Assembly (NCBI GenBank): GCA_964460345.1 | Contig: CAYWRO010000098.1 | Span: forward strand, 1 to 11,923 | From: CAYWRO01 sp964460345 | Lineage (GTDB): Bacteria; Planctomycetota; Phycisphaerae; Phycisphaerales; UBA1924 | DNA: 11,923 nucleotides | Direction: 5' to 3' | Shown: piece after piece, positions 1 to 6,746 of the stretch | Numbering within the stretch: the stretch's first letter is position 1 | Layout: each line of letters starts with the position of its first letter | Translations under genes and position numbers: made by a program | The notes under the pieces: model-generated | The model's input: the letters and a program-made list of their open reading frames with translations, nothing else | Databases searched by the model: none | What the model was told of the DNA's origin: nothing

Positions 1-482
1 CGGTGATCTGCATGCACTGCGACTCGCCGACGTGCGCGGAGGTGTGCCCGGCGGATGCGATCAAGCGGACGGCGGACGGTGTGGTGCAGTCGGCGCGCAA
101 GCCGCGGTGCATCGCGTGCTCCAACTGCGTGCTGGCGTGCCCCTTCGGCATTCCGAAGATGAAGACCGAGTTTGAGCTGATGATGAAGTGCGACATGTGC
201 TACGACCGGGCGACGGTCGGGCTCAAGCCGATGTGCGCTTCGGTCTGCCCGAGCCAGGCGCTCTTCTTCGGAACGCGCGAGGAGATCGAGCGGTTGCGGC
301 CGCGTTCCCGGCCGCACGACCGCTTCCGGTTCGGCGAGCAGACGATCACGACGAAGGTCAAGATGATGGTGCCGCGCGAGCAGAGTGGAAGCGTGCGCCG
401 CACGGAGTACATCGACGTCACGTCGGCGATGGACGGAGGCCCGATCGGGCGCAACGTTCCGCTCAACGTGCTTTCGGAGTAG
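1..482 (+). CDS. 4Fe-4S ferredoxin-type electron-transfer subunit (DmsB/NrfC-like), 5' partial
   Basis: Carries electrons through several [4Fe-4S] clusters to or from a partner oxidoreductase. The frame is open from base 3 to the TAG at 480-482, and the protein runs off the left edge. Numbering from base 3, three Cys groups are visible: C3/C6/C11/C15 (CxxCx4CxxxCP), C36/C39/C42/C46 (CxxCxxCxxxCP) and C63/C66/C78/C82 (CxxCx11CxxxCP). This is the order of clusters 2 to 4 in DmsB/NrfC/PsrB-type subunits, so the first group should lie upstream. The C-terminal 75 residues have no Cys. The Rieske gene follows after 3 bases and a NarK-type transporter closes the run, so I infer an accessory subunit of a molybdopterin nitrate reductase. 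The family call is strong; the nitrate role is inferred from the neighbours. Confidence 0.85.
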   Translation, partial: VICMHCDSPTCAEVCPADAIKRTADGVVQSARKPRCIACSNCVLACPFGIPKMKTEFELMMKCDMCYDRATVGLKPMCASVCPSQALFFGTREEIERLRPRSRPHDRFRFGEQTITTKVKMMVPREQSGSVRRTEYIDVTSAMDGGPIGRNVPLNVLSE

Positions 483-485
483 CGC

Positions 486-1064
486 ATGAGTATGCAGAGC
501 ACCGATACAGACCGTCGGCCGCTGGAGCAGGTTGCGCCGCGCGTTCCGACGCCGGATGGGCGGCCGTTTGAGGAGCAGCCGAAGTGGCGGCGCGACTTTC
601 CGATCGACTGGCCGGAGGATCATTACGTCGCGCGGCGAGATTTCACGAAGTTTCTCGTCCTGACGAGCTTTGCGTTCGTGGTGGGGCAGTTCTGGATCGG
701 GGTGCAGAACGCGCGGCGGCGCCGGCGCGGCGAACCGCCGCTGATGAAGATCGCGGATGTGAGCGCGATTCCGGTGGGCGGCGCGATCAACTTCAACTAC
801 CCTGCTGAGCACGAGCCGTGCCTGCTCATCCGGACGGGGGAGGAGACCTTCGTTGCCTTCGGCAACAAGTGCACGCACCTGGCGTGCGCGGTTTTGCCGG
901 ATGTGGAGAAGGGCATTCTTCGCTGTCCGTGCCACCACGGCTACTTCGACCTGCCGACCGGACGGCCGATCGCGGGTCCGCCGCGGCGGCCTTTGCCGCG
1001 GATTCTGCTTGAGTTCAGGAACGGCGCTGTGTATGCCTCCGGGGTTGAACTGAGGACGGTATGA
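486..1064 (+). CDS. Membrane-anchored Rieske [2Fe-2S] protein
   Basis: A 192-residue one-electron carrier with an N-terminal anchor. The Rieske domain (about 86-190) has box 1 C129-T-H131-L-A-C134 and box 2 C147-P-C-H150-H-G. C129/H131/C147/H150 are the expected cluster ligands, and C134/C149 the expected disulfide pair of the bc1-type subclass. Residues 49-55 read ARRDFTK, a twin-arginine-like motif, directly before a hydrophobic stretch (56-72), so it is probably Tat-exported and held by an uncleaved anchor. The roughly 48 residues before the RR motif are unusually long. The start is supported by GGAG six bases upstream, inside the previous gene. The 3' end overlaps the next gene by ATGA. 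There is no cytochrome b gene beside it, which argues against a bc1 complex and for electron supply to the neighbouring 4Fe-4S protein. Confidence 0.9.
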   Translation: MSMQSTDTDRRPLEQVAPRVPTPDGRPFEEQPKWRRDFPIDWPEDHYVARRDFTKFLVLTSFAFVVGQFWIGVQNARRRRRGEPPLMKIADVSAIPVGGAINFNYPAEHEPCLLIRTGEETFVAFGNKCTHLACAVLPDVEKGILRCPCHHGYFDLPTGRPIAGPPRRPLPRILLEFRNGAVYASGVELRTV

Positions 1065-1285
1065 GACGACGAGCCACACGCCAGCAGCAGCTCACGATTG
1101 TGTACGGGATTCTGTCCATCGTGCTGATCCTGGTGATTTTGCAGTTGTGGCTGCTGACCGCCACCATGAACGCGTATCTGGGCGGCGATGAGGCGGTCAT
1201 CTGGCCGGGCGCGATTGCTAGCCTGGTCTGCTTCCTGCTGAATCTCGGCCTGCTCCGTTACCTGTACAAGCTGGAAACCACATGA
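1061..1285 (+). CDS. Small two-helix membrane protein of the nitrate/Rieske operon
   Basis: A 74-residue protein with a basic N-terminus (MRRRATRQQQ) and two hydrophobic helices at about 10-33 and 46-66. The loop between them contains NAYLGGDEAVIWP. It overlaps both neighbours by ATGA (1061-1064 and 1282-1285), so the three genes are probably translationally coupled. A GAGGA sits just upstream of the ATG. From memory it resembles a small planctomycete/acidobacterial DUF (possibly DUF6755), but I cannot verify that and assign no biochemical function. No Cys pair, His pair or other cofactor motif is visible. The position suggests a membrane anchor or assembly partner for the iron-sulfur proteins. 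Confidence 0.8.
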   Translation: MRRRATRQQQLTIVYGILSIVLILVILQLWLLTATMNAYLGGDEAVIWPGAIASLVCFLLNLGLLRYLYKLETT

Positions 1286-2490
1286 GCACGGTGACTTCAC
1301 CCGCCCCGGGCGCGGCGGAATCCGGCCGGACGCTTCAACTCATCCTCGGCACCGGCGCGTTTGCCGTCTGCTTTGCGGTGTTCGGGTCGGTCTCGGCGAT
1401 GATGCCGACGATTCGGGAGTCGCTCGGCCTGAGCGCGATCCAGGTCAGCATTGCGATTGCGGTTCCGGTGCTGCTCGGCAGTCTTGGACGCATTCCGCTG
1501 GGGATCCTTACGGACCGCTTCGGCGGGCGCTGGGTCTTCACGGTGGTGATGGCGGCGACAGCAGCGCCTGCGCTGTTGATGGGGTTCATCGGGGCGTACT
1601 GGCAGCTTATCGCGTGCGGGTTCTTCCTTGGGATGGGGCTGGCGAGTTTTTCGGTTGGGGCGGCGTTTGTCAGCCGCTGGTATCCGCCGGCCAGCCAGGG
1701 CAAGGCACTCGGGCTGTACGGGGCGGGGACGATCGGACAGTCGCTCGCGGCGTTCGGCGCGCCGGTTATTGCGGGGGCGGCGGGGTTTGCGTGGGGATTC
1801 TGGGCGTTCGGCGTGCTGACGATCGTGTGGCTGATTGCGTTTGCGATTGCGGCGCGAAACCCGCCGCGTCCGGGCGCGCCGAAGTCGCTCGCCGACACGC
1901 TGACGCCGCTGCGCGAGCGGATGAGCTGGATTCTCAGCCTGTACTACTTTCTCACGTTCGGCGGCTTCGTCGCGATGAGCATGTACCTGCCGATGTTCCT
2001 GACGGACATGTTCGGGCTGACGCCGCGGGATGCGGGGCTGCGCACGGCGGGCTTTGTCGTGCTGGCGACGCTGATGCGGCCGGTCGGTGGAACGCTGGCG
2101 GACCGGATCGGCGGGCGGACGATCCTGCTGTGGGTGTTTCCTCTGACGGCGATCATGGCGGTCTTCATGGCGTGTCCGACGATGGTCACGTTTACGGTCG
2201 GCGCGCTGGGCATGGCCGCGGCGATCGGGCTCGGCAACGGGGCAGTGTTCAAGCTCGTGCCGGAGTACTTTCCGACGACGGTCGGGAGCGTAACGGGGCT
2301 GGTGGGGGCGGCCGGAGGGCTTGGAGGGTTCTTTCCGCCGCTGGTGCTGGGGGTGATTCACCAGGCGACCGGGTCGTACATGGTGGGATTCATTCTGCTG
2401 GCGGTTTTCGCGGCGGGGTGCTTCCTGGTTGTGCGGTCGCCGCGGCTGCGCAGCGCGGGGGCGGGGGTGGCGCCGCAGGCGACGGGGTGA
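1282..2490 (+). CDS. narK: NarK-type nitrate/nitrite transporter (major facilitator superfamily)
   Basis: A 402-residue inner-membrane protein with about 12 predicted helices, the usual size for NarK/NasA-type (NNP family) carriers. The MFS loop motif appears twice, as GRIPLGILTDRFGGR at 69-83 and as RPVGGTLADRIGGR in the second half; their leading arginines correspond to the substrate-binding arginines of NarK. The NNP signatures GLGNGAVFKLVPEYFP (316-331) and GAAGGLGGFFPP (342-353) are clear. The first-half nitrate signature is weaker (GAGTIGQSLAAFGAP). It is the last gene of the operon, joined by ATGA to the small membrane gene. It would import nitrate or exchange nitrate and nitrite for the reductase encoded upstream; which of these cannot be decided from sequence. 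The start is fixed mainly by the overlap, since the Shine-Dalgarno match is weak. Confidence 0.88.
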   Translation: MSTVTSPAPGAAESGRTLQLILGTGAFAVCFAVFGSVSAMMPTIRESLGLSAIQVSIAIAVPVLLGSLGRIPLGILTDRFGGRWVFTVVMAATAAPALLMGFIGAYWQLIACGFFLGMGLASFSVGAAFVSRWYPPASQGKALGLYGAGTIGQSLAAFGAPVIAGAAGFAWGFWAFGVLTIVWLIAFAIAARNPPRPGAPKSLADTLTPLRERMSWILSLYYFLTFGGFVAMSMYLPMFLTDMFGLTPRDAGLRTAGFVVLATLMRPVGGTLADRIGGRTILLWVFPLTAIMAVFMACPTMVTFTVGALGMAAAIGLGNGAVFKLVPEYFPTTVGSVTGLVGAAGGLGGFFPPLVLGVIHQATGSYMVGFILLAVFAAGCFLVVRSPRLRSAGAGVAPQATG

Positions 2491-2493
2491 TGC

Positions 2494-2595
2494 CACAGGC
2501 CGGCGGCCTGTGCCACGGAGGGCTGTGTTGCAGGAGAGGTTTTGTCACAGGCCAGAGGCCTGTGCTACGGGATGAACACAGGCCAGAGGCCTGTG
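2494..2595. repeat. Three copies of a REP-like palindrome (CACAGGCC-N3-GGCCTGTG)
   Basis: Three 19-bp palindromes at 2494-2512, 2546-2564 and 2577-2595, each an 8-bp perfect stem with a 3-base loop (GGC, AGA, AGA). They begin 3 bases after the narK stop and end 58 bases before purE. On the minus strand copy 2 is preceded by GTAG, the tetranucleotide typical of REP sites handled by RAYT transposases; copies 1 and 3 have diverged there. They may also act as a weak transcription end for the nitrate operon, although no T-run follows. Confidence 0.85.
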
Positions 2596-2653
2596 CGGCG
2601 GGGCGGCTAGGCTTTTCGCTTCCAATCCACACTTTTCGGGAGAGACACCTCAC

Positions 2654-3163
2654 ATGCCGGATGTGACCACGGGAAAGACGCAGGGCACGCCGCTTGTCGG
2701 CATCATCATGGGCAGCGCTTCGGACTGGCCGGTCATGCAGCGGGCCGGGGAATCACTCGATGCGCTGGGAGTTCCGTGGGAGGCGATCGTCGCTTCCGCG
2801 CACCGGGCACCGCGGCTGGTGGAAGAGTGGTGCACGACGGCGATCGACCGCGGCATCAAGGTGATCATCGCGGGGGCCGGGGGGGCCGCGGCGCTGCCGG
2901 GGGTGTGCGCGGCCCATACGCGGCTGCCGGTCCTCGGCGTGCCTGTGCAGGCGTGGGCGCTGGATGGGCTGGATTCGCTGCTTTCGATCGCGCAGATGCC
3001 GCGGGGAATTCCGGTGGGGACGCTGGCGATCGGCAAAACGGGGGCGGCCAACGCCGGCCTCATGGCCGCGGCGATCCTGGCCCTCTCCGACGAAAACATC
3101 GCGGCATCCCTCGACGAGTTCCGCCGCAGGCAATCCGAAGCGCCCACGCGACCGGACGCCTGA
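2654..3163 (+). CDS. purE: N5-carboxyaminoimidazole ribonucleotide mutase (PurE, class I)
   Basis: Converts N5-CAIR to CAIR in cytosolic de novo purine synthesis, normally paired with PurK. The protein has 169 residues, the usual family size. Signatures run in order: GIIMGSASDW (16-25), SAHRAP with catalytic His50 (48-53), AGAGGAAALPG, PVLGVPVQ, and DSLLSIAQMPRGIPVGTLAIGK. Ser21, Asp24 and His50 match E. coli Ser16, Asp19 and His45 with a constant offset. The N-terminal 12 residues are a short extension. The start is supported by a GGGAGAG run about 10 bases upstream. No purK follows in this window, so the two are not adjacent here. The upstream spacer holds three palindromes, so the gene is probably transcribed separately from the nitrate operon. 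Confidence 0.96.
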   Translation: MPDVTTGKTQGTPLVGIIMGSASDWPVMQRAGESLDALGVPWEAIVASAHRAPRLVEEWCTTAIDRGIKVIIAGAGGAAALPGVCAAHTRLPVLGVPVQAWALDGLDSLLSIAQMPRGIPVGTLAIGKTGAANAGLMAAAILALSDENIAASLDEFRRRQSEAPTRPDA

Positions 3164-3210
3164 ACCTGACCTCAAACGGAGTGGAACGTGAAGGCGTGTC
3201 TTTCCACGTT

Positions 3211-3366
3211 GGGTGCCACCGCTCGCCGCGGTACTCCGCGGCGCAGCGGTGCGAGCATTGACACGCACCCGATCACGCGACCGGAACAGGGCAACAATTC
3301 GAAGTCCTACATCAGCGGACGTCCGCACTGCTGCGCCGCTCAAGGCAGCGGCGAGCAGTGGCACCC
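3211..3366. repeat. Inverted pair of REP-like hairpins between purE and thiD2-thiE
   Basis: Copy 1 (3211-3255) begins GGGTGCCACCGCTCGCCGC and folds at 3217-3251 into about 14 base pairs with one bulge around a TACT loop. Copy 2 (3326-3366) is the same family on the other strand: its reverse complement begins GGGTGCCACTGCTCGCCGC, with a stem at 3326-3360 around CAAGG. Convergent REP pairs of this kind are BIME-like. Nothing else recognisable lies in the 236-base spacer. Confidence 0.8.
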
Positions 3367-3399
3367 GCCGCGATATCGAGTGTGCGGGTGGAGAGACAC

Positions 3400-4545
3400 A
3401 TGACGACCCCGCGCATCATCGACGCCAACGCCAACCGCGCCCGTGAAGCGCTGCGCGTCATGGAGGATGTGGCGCGGTTTCATCTGAATGACGACGAGCT
3501 CTGTGCGCGGCTGAAGCAACTCCGGCACGATCTTCGCGCCGCGCTCGACCGTCTCGGCGATCCTTCTCTCCTCCTCGCCTGGCGCGACACGCCGGGCGAC
3601 GTTGGCACGACTGTCTCGACCGAGGCCGAAGCCCGCCGCGAGAACCTCCGCGAGGTCGCCGCGGCCGCCGCCAAGCGCCTCACCGAGGCCCTCCGCGCGA
3701 TCGAGGAGTGCGCCAAGGTCGCCTCCCCCCCACTGCCCGGGACGCAACCGGGGGTCGCGCCGGCGATTGAGGCCATTCGCTACGCGGCGTACGACGTGGA
3801 GCAGCGGCTTTTCGCCGCCCTCTCCGGCGGGCGGGCGGCGCAGTGGAGCGTGTGCCTGCTTCTGACCGAGTCCCTGTGCCGGCGGCCGTGGGACGAGGTC
3901 GCCGCGGCGTTCATCGAGGCGGCTCGCGGGCATCTGGCGGCGGTCCAGCTCCGGGAGAAGGACCTGCCGGACCGCGAGTTGCTCGCGCGGGCGCGGCGGC
4001 TGGCCGACCTTGCCCATAACACGAGCGCGACGCCGCCGCCGGCGATCATCATCAACGATCGACCGGACATCGCGCTCCTGGCGGGGGCGGATGGGGTGCA
4101 TCTCGGGCAGAGCGATCTTCCGATCGCCGCGGTCCGACGGCTGGCGGGTTCATCGCTGCTGGTTGGAGTTTCGTGCTCGACGATGGAGCACGCCCGCGCG
4201 GCGGTGCGGCAGGGGGCGGATTACTGCGGGCTGGGGCCGGTCTTTCCCTCCACCACTAAGCCGAAACCCGCGACGCAGCTCGCGGGGGTGCAGCTCGTGC
4301 GCGACTACCTGGCCGATCCGCAGACCCGCCGCGTGCCGCACCTGGCGATCAGCGGGATCACGCCCGACAACGCCCCACAGCTCGCCGCCGCCGGCTGCCG
4401 CGGCGTGGCGGTTTCCGGTGCGATCTGCGCAAAGGAACGCCCGGCCGAAATCAGCCGGGCGCTCTGTGAGGTGTTCGCCCCGACGCACTGGGGCGACCGG
4501 AGAAGAGGAGGCGGGGGCAGTGGAGAGTTGACAGCGGACAGTTGA
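3400..4545 (+). CDS. thiE: ThiD2-ThiE fusion: HMP-phosphate kinase plus thiamine-phosphate synthase
   Basis: A 381-residue bifunctional cytosolic enzyme of thiamine synthesis. Residues about 5-140 match the ThiD2 domain (IIDANANRAREALRVMED at 6-23, WRDTPGDVGT at 61-70, RRENLREVAAAAAKRLTEAL at 79-98), a roughly 130-residue family reported to phosphorylate HMP-P but not free HMP. Residues about 149-365 are ThiE, joining HMP-PP to thiazole phosphate: VQLREKD (182-188), INDRPD (218-223), GVHLGQ (232-237), GVSCST (256-261), GLGPVFPSTTKP (277-288) and AISGIT (316-321). I chose ATG 3400, with GGAG six bases upstream, over GTG 3358, which lies inside a repeat. The last eight codons and the stop are built from a heptamer array, giving an unusual basic, Gly-rich tail. 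No TPP riboswitch was found upstream. Confidence 0.94.
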   Translation: MTTPRIIDANANRAREALRVMEDVARFHLNDDELCARLKQLRHDLRAALDRLGDPSLLLAWRDTPGDVGTTVSTEAEARRENLREVAAAAAKRLTEALRAIEECAKVASPPLPGTQPGVAPAIEAIRYAAYDVEQRLFAALSGGRAAQWSVCLLLTESLCRRPWDEVAAAFIEAARGHLAAVQLREKDLPDRELLARARRLADLAHNTSATPPPAIIINDRPDIALLAGADGVHLGQSDLPIAAVRRLAGSSLLVGVSCSTMEHARAAVRQGADYCGLGPVFPSTTKPKPATQLAGVQLVRDYLADPQTRRVPHLAISGITPDNAPQLAAAGCRGVAVSGAICAKERPAEISRALCEVFAPTHWGDRRRGGGGSGELTADS

Positions 4546-4550
4546 CAGTG
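4518..4550 (+). repeat. Heptamer tandem array (NAGTKGA family), plus orientation
   Basis: Consecutive 7-bp units CAGTGGA, GAGTTGA, CAGCGGA, CAGTTGA and a partial CAGTG. The TGA at 4543-4545 inside the fourth unit is the stop codon of thiD2-thiE. The same family recurs in opposite orientation at 4717-4751 and as a variant at 8638-8672. Confidence 0.85.
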
Positions 4551-4716
4551 CCGCGATCGAGTCTCCGCCGATGGTTCTTGCGAAGACCGTGCCAGCGGAC
4601 CTCTGCGGCAGCAATCGCTAGGTCGGCCCCGCATCAGGGGGCTCCACACAGGCAAATATTGGCCAGTGCTCCAGCCCACCCTGCGACCCTGGCCACATCT
4701 GGCCGCCCCGCCCCCC

Positions 4717-4751
4717 CCAACTGTCCACTATCAACTATCCACTCTCAACTC
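4717..4751 (-). repeat. Heptamer tandem array (NAGTKGA family), minus orientation
   Basis: Read on the minus strand the units are GAGTTGA, GAGTGGA, TAGTTGA, TAGTGGA and CAGTTGG. It ends 18 bases before the ATG of the M16 peptidase gene and forms an inverted pair with the array at 4518-4550. The roughly 165 bases between the two arrays show no gene. Confidence 0.85.
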
Positions 4752-4769
4752 CCCCCCTACCCTCCCCCC

Positions 4770-5999
4770 ATGCCAATCGACTTCAAGCAGCACACGCTCG
4801 ATAACGGGCTGACCATCATCGCCGAGTGCGACAGCGAGGCCCACTCCGCCGCGGTCGGGTACTTCGTCAAGACGGGCGCTCGCGACGAGGCCACGCCGCT
4901 CATGGGCGTCAGCCACTTCCTCGAGCACATGATGTTCAAGGGGACGGCTCGCCGCACCGCCGAGGACGTCAATCGCGACTTCGACCGCATTGGCGCCCGC
5001 AACAACGCCTACACCTCCGCGGAGATGACCTGCTTCTACGCCTCGGTCCTGCCCGAGAAGCTCGACGCGGCCAATGAGATCATCGCCGACATGCTCCGCC
5101 CCGCCCTTCGCGAGGAGGATTTCACCACCGAAAAGGGCGTCATCCTCGAAGAGATCGCGATGTACCGCGACAACCCCTTCTGGGTTCTTTACGAGAAGGC
5201 GATGGAGGAGCACTACGGCCGCCACCCGCTCTCCCACCGTGTCCTCGGCACGGATGAGACGATCACGGCGATGACCGCCGCGCAGATGCGTGAGTACTTC
5301 CAGAACCGCTACTCGGCGGACAACACCGTCGTCGCCGCGGCGGGGAAGATCGACTTCGACGTCTTCGCCGGGCAGGTCGCGGCGCTGTGCGGCGGGTGGG
5401 AACGCACCGGCGCGACGCGCGTGCCGGACCGGCCCACCTTCGAAGACAAGCAGTTCGAGATCCGCGACCCGAAGATCACGCGGGCGTACGCCCTCATGCT
5501 CGCCCAGGCGCCCGGCATCGGCGACGACCGGCGCTACGCCGCGTCTCTCCTCAGCAACGTCCTCGGCGGCTCGGAGAACGCCCGGCTGCACTGGGCCCTG
5601 ATCGAAACCGGCCTGGCCGAAGAGGCCGAGTCCGCCTTCGACGCCCGCGACGGCACGGGGGATTACTTCGTGTATGTCTCGTGCGACCCCGAGCGCCTCG
5701 ACGAGATCTGGAAGATCGTCGAGCGCGAGATCGACAACCTCTCGGCGTCGCTCACGGAAGACGACCTCGAAAAGATCCGCGCCCGCGCGGCCACGGGCGT
5801 CACGCTCTCCGGCGAACGCCCGGGCGGGCGCATGCAGCGGCTCGGGCGGCAGTGGACGTACCTCGGCACATACACGACGCTGGAAGAGGAGTTGGAGCGC
5901 ATCAAGGCGGTGACGGTGGCGGACATCCGCAAGCTGCTGGAGGAGTTCCCGCTGCGGCCGCGGACGGTTGGGCGACTCTTGCCTGAGACCAAAGATTAG
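4770..5999 (+). CDS. M16-family zinc metallopeptidase (pitrilysin/processing-peptidase type)
   Basis: A 409-residue single-unit M16 peptidase, the size of bacterial processing-peptidase homologues rather than the roughly 900-residue pitrilysins. The inverted zinc motif HFLEH is intact (H49, E52, H53), and the third ligand is expected at E127 or E128 in ILEEIAMYRDNP. The family opening LDNGLTIIAE (10-19), LEHMMFKGT (51-59) and NAYTSAEMTCFYASVL (79-94) are typical. The C-terminal domain (about 165-400) has a poorly conserved version of the usual GxSSRL segment (GGSENARLHW). The 14-residue AMYRDNP-containing segment follows the expected helix. No signal peptide is seen, so it is probably cytosolic. 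The ATG follows a C-rich heptamer array with no Shine-Dalgarno site; an upstream in-frame extension to about 4542 is translated repeat and was rejected. Confidence 0.93.
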   Translation: MPIDFKQHTLDNGLTIIAECDSEAHSAAVGYFVKTGARDEATPLMGVSHFLEHMMFKGTARRTAEDVNRDFDRIGARNNAYTSAEMTCFYASVLPEKLDAANEIIADMLRPALREEDFTTEKGVILEEIAMYRDNPFWVLYEKAMEEHYGRHPLSHRVLGTDETITAMTAAQMREYFQNRYSADNTVVAAAGKIDFDVFAGQVAALCGGWERTGATRVPDRPTFEDKQFEIRDPKITRAYALMLAQAPGIGDDRRYAASLLSNVLGGSENARLHWALIETGLAEEAESAFDARDGTGDYFVYVSCDPERLDEIWKIVEREIDNLSASLTEDDLEKIRARAATGVTLSGERPGGRMQRLGRQWTYLGTYTTLEEELERIKAVTVADIRKLLEEFPLRPRTVGRLLPETKD

Positions 6000-6041
6000 T
6001 AGGCTTGCGATTTCGGTCGTTGGCCAGTACTCTTCGTCCTG

Positions 6042-6617
6042 ATGACCACATTCACGCTGCAGTCGTCGAGCGGCGCACACGAGGTTGTATTGTCGCCGAC
6101 GTCGATGGACATCTTGCGCATCATGCGCGATGAATCTCATTGCAAGGCGGCCATCGACTTCTTGCTGGCTCCGAGCCGCCACGATGCAGGCAAGGTGGAT
6201 CGGACCTCGCTTGTGTCCTGGCTGCAGAACATCGCGAACGAGTTGACGAGCCCCGAGAATCACGTTCCGTATCGATACACGTTCCGGATGAGCACGGTAC
6301 CCGTGTCGGCAGGTAACCCAATCTTCTCCTCCGGAGGCGGCATCCAAGGTGGTTTCCACGTACAGGGGCGAACTTGTCAGATCATGGCGCGCCTGGGCAC
6401 GTGCGTGCTGACGATCATGAATGTTGATGAGGCAGGATGTCTCACGAAGGAGTACCGCGACCTTCGCGGACTCCGCGAACTGGAGACGGATGATTTCGGC
6501 CCAATCGACATCCAACGCCGACGTGCCGACAAGGATTTGCGAAGTGGGCTGACGGAACTTATTCAGGTTCTTTCCGAGTGGACGGATGATACCGTGTTCG
6601 TGACGAGGTCCATGTAG
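6042..6617 (+). CDS. Hypothetical protein, atypical composition
   Basis: A 191-residue frame from ATG to TAG. No family is recognised. It looks soluble, with a Gly-rich turn in the middle (SSGGGIQGGFHVQG, about 95-108), then a probable beta segment (ARLGTCVLTIMNV) and a charged helical C-terminus. Codon use is visibly less GC-rich than in the flanking genes, suggesting a different origin. There is no Shine-Dalgarno site; a weak promoter-like pair, TTGCGA (6005-6010) and TACTCT (6028-6033) with a 17-base spacer, would start transcription almost at the ATG. It converges on a minus-strand recO remnant 37 bases away, so it may belong to the same inserted material. Function unknown. Confidence 0.55.
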   Translation: MTTFTLQSSSGAHEVVLSPTSMDILRIMRDESHCKAAIDFLLAPSRHDAGKVDRTSLVSWLQNIANELTSPENHVPYRYTFRMSTVPVSAGNPIFSSGGGIQGGFHVQGRTCQIMARLGTCVLTIMNVDEAGCLTKEYRDLRGLRELETDDFGPIDIQRRRADKDLRSGLTELIQVLSEWTDDTVFVTRSM

Positions 6618-6653
6618 CGCGGCGGCCGATTCGGGGCTGACGTTATCGCTTCT

Positions 6654-6746
6654 CTATCGCGGCAGCCGCGCTCCGAATACCACGGGCATGGACCGTGGCT
6701 CTCGTCCCAGCGTGTGGCGGATGTAGGCGGCGAGGAGGGCTCTCAG
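6654..6746 (-). pseudogene. Detached copy of the recO 3' end
   Basis: Read on the minus strand this encodes LRA-LLAAYIRHTLGREPRS followed by MPVVFGARLPR and TAG. It matches the C-terminus of the recO gene at 7680 onward, at a constant offset of 1026 bases. Over the clearest 80 bases about 69 are identical. Between codons all differences but the last (R for K) are synonymous; a two-codon gap (Asn-Arg) also separates the copies. Homology stops at the stop codon on one side and at the membrane gene's TGA (6743-6745) on the other. It has no start and no rest of RecO, so it is a remnant, not a gene. Confidence 0.9.

Noticed and set aside
1297..2496. 399-codon minus-strand frame opposite narK
   Set aside because: Arg/Pro/His-rich product typical of the antisense of a GC-rich gene; narK is clearly the real gene.
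3164..3399. TPP riboswitch upstream of thiD2-thiE
   Set aside because: GAACCTGACC occurs after the purE stop, but there is no CTGAGA element and the rest of the spacer is REP hairpins.
4542..4769. N-terminal extension of the M16 peptidase
   Set aside because: The extra 76 codons translate heptamer repeat and low-complexity C-rich sequence; the family homology starts at MPIDFKQHTLDNG.
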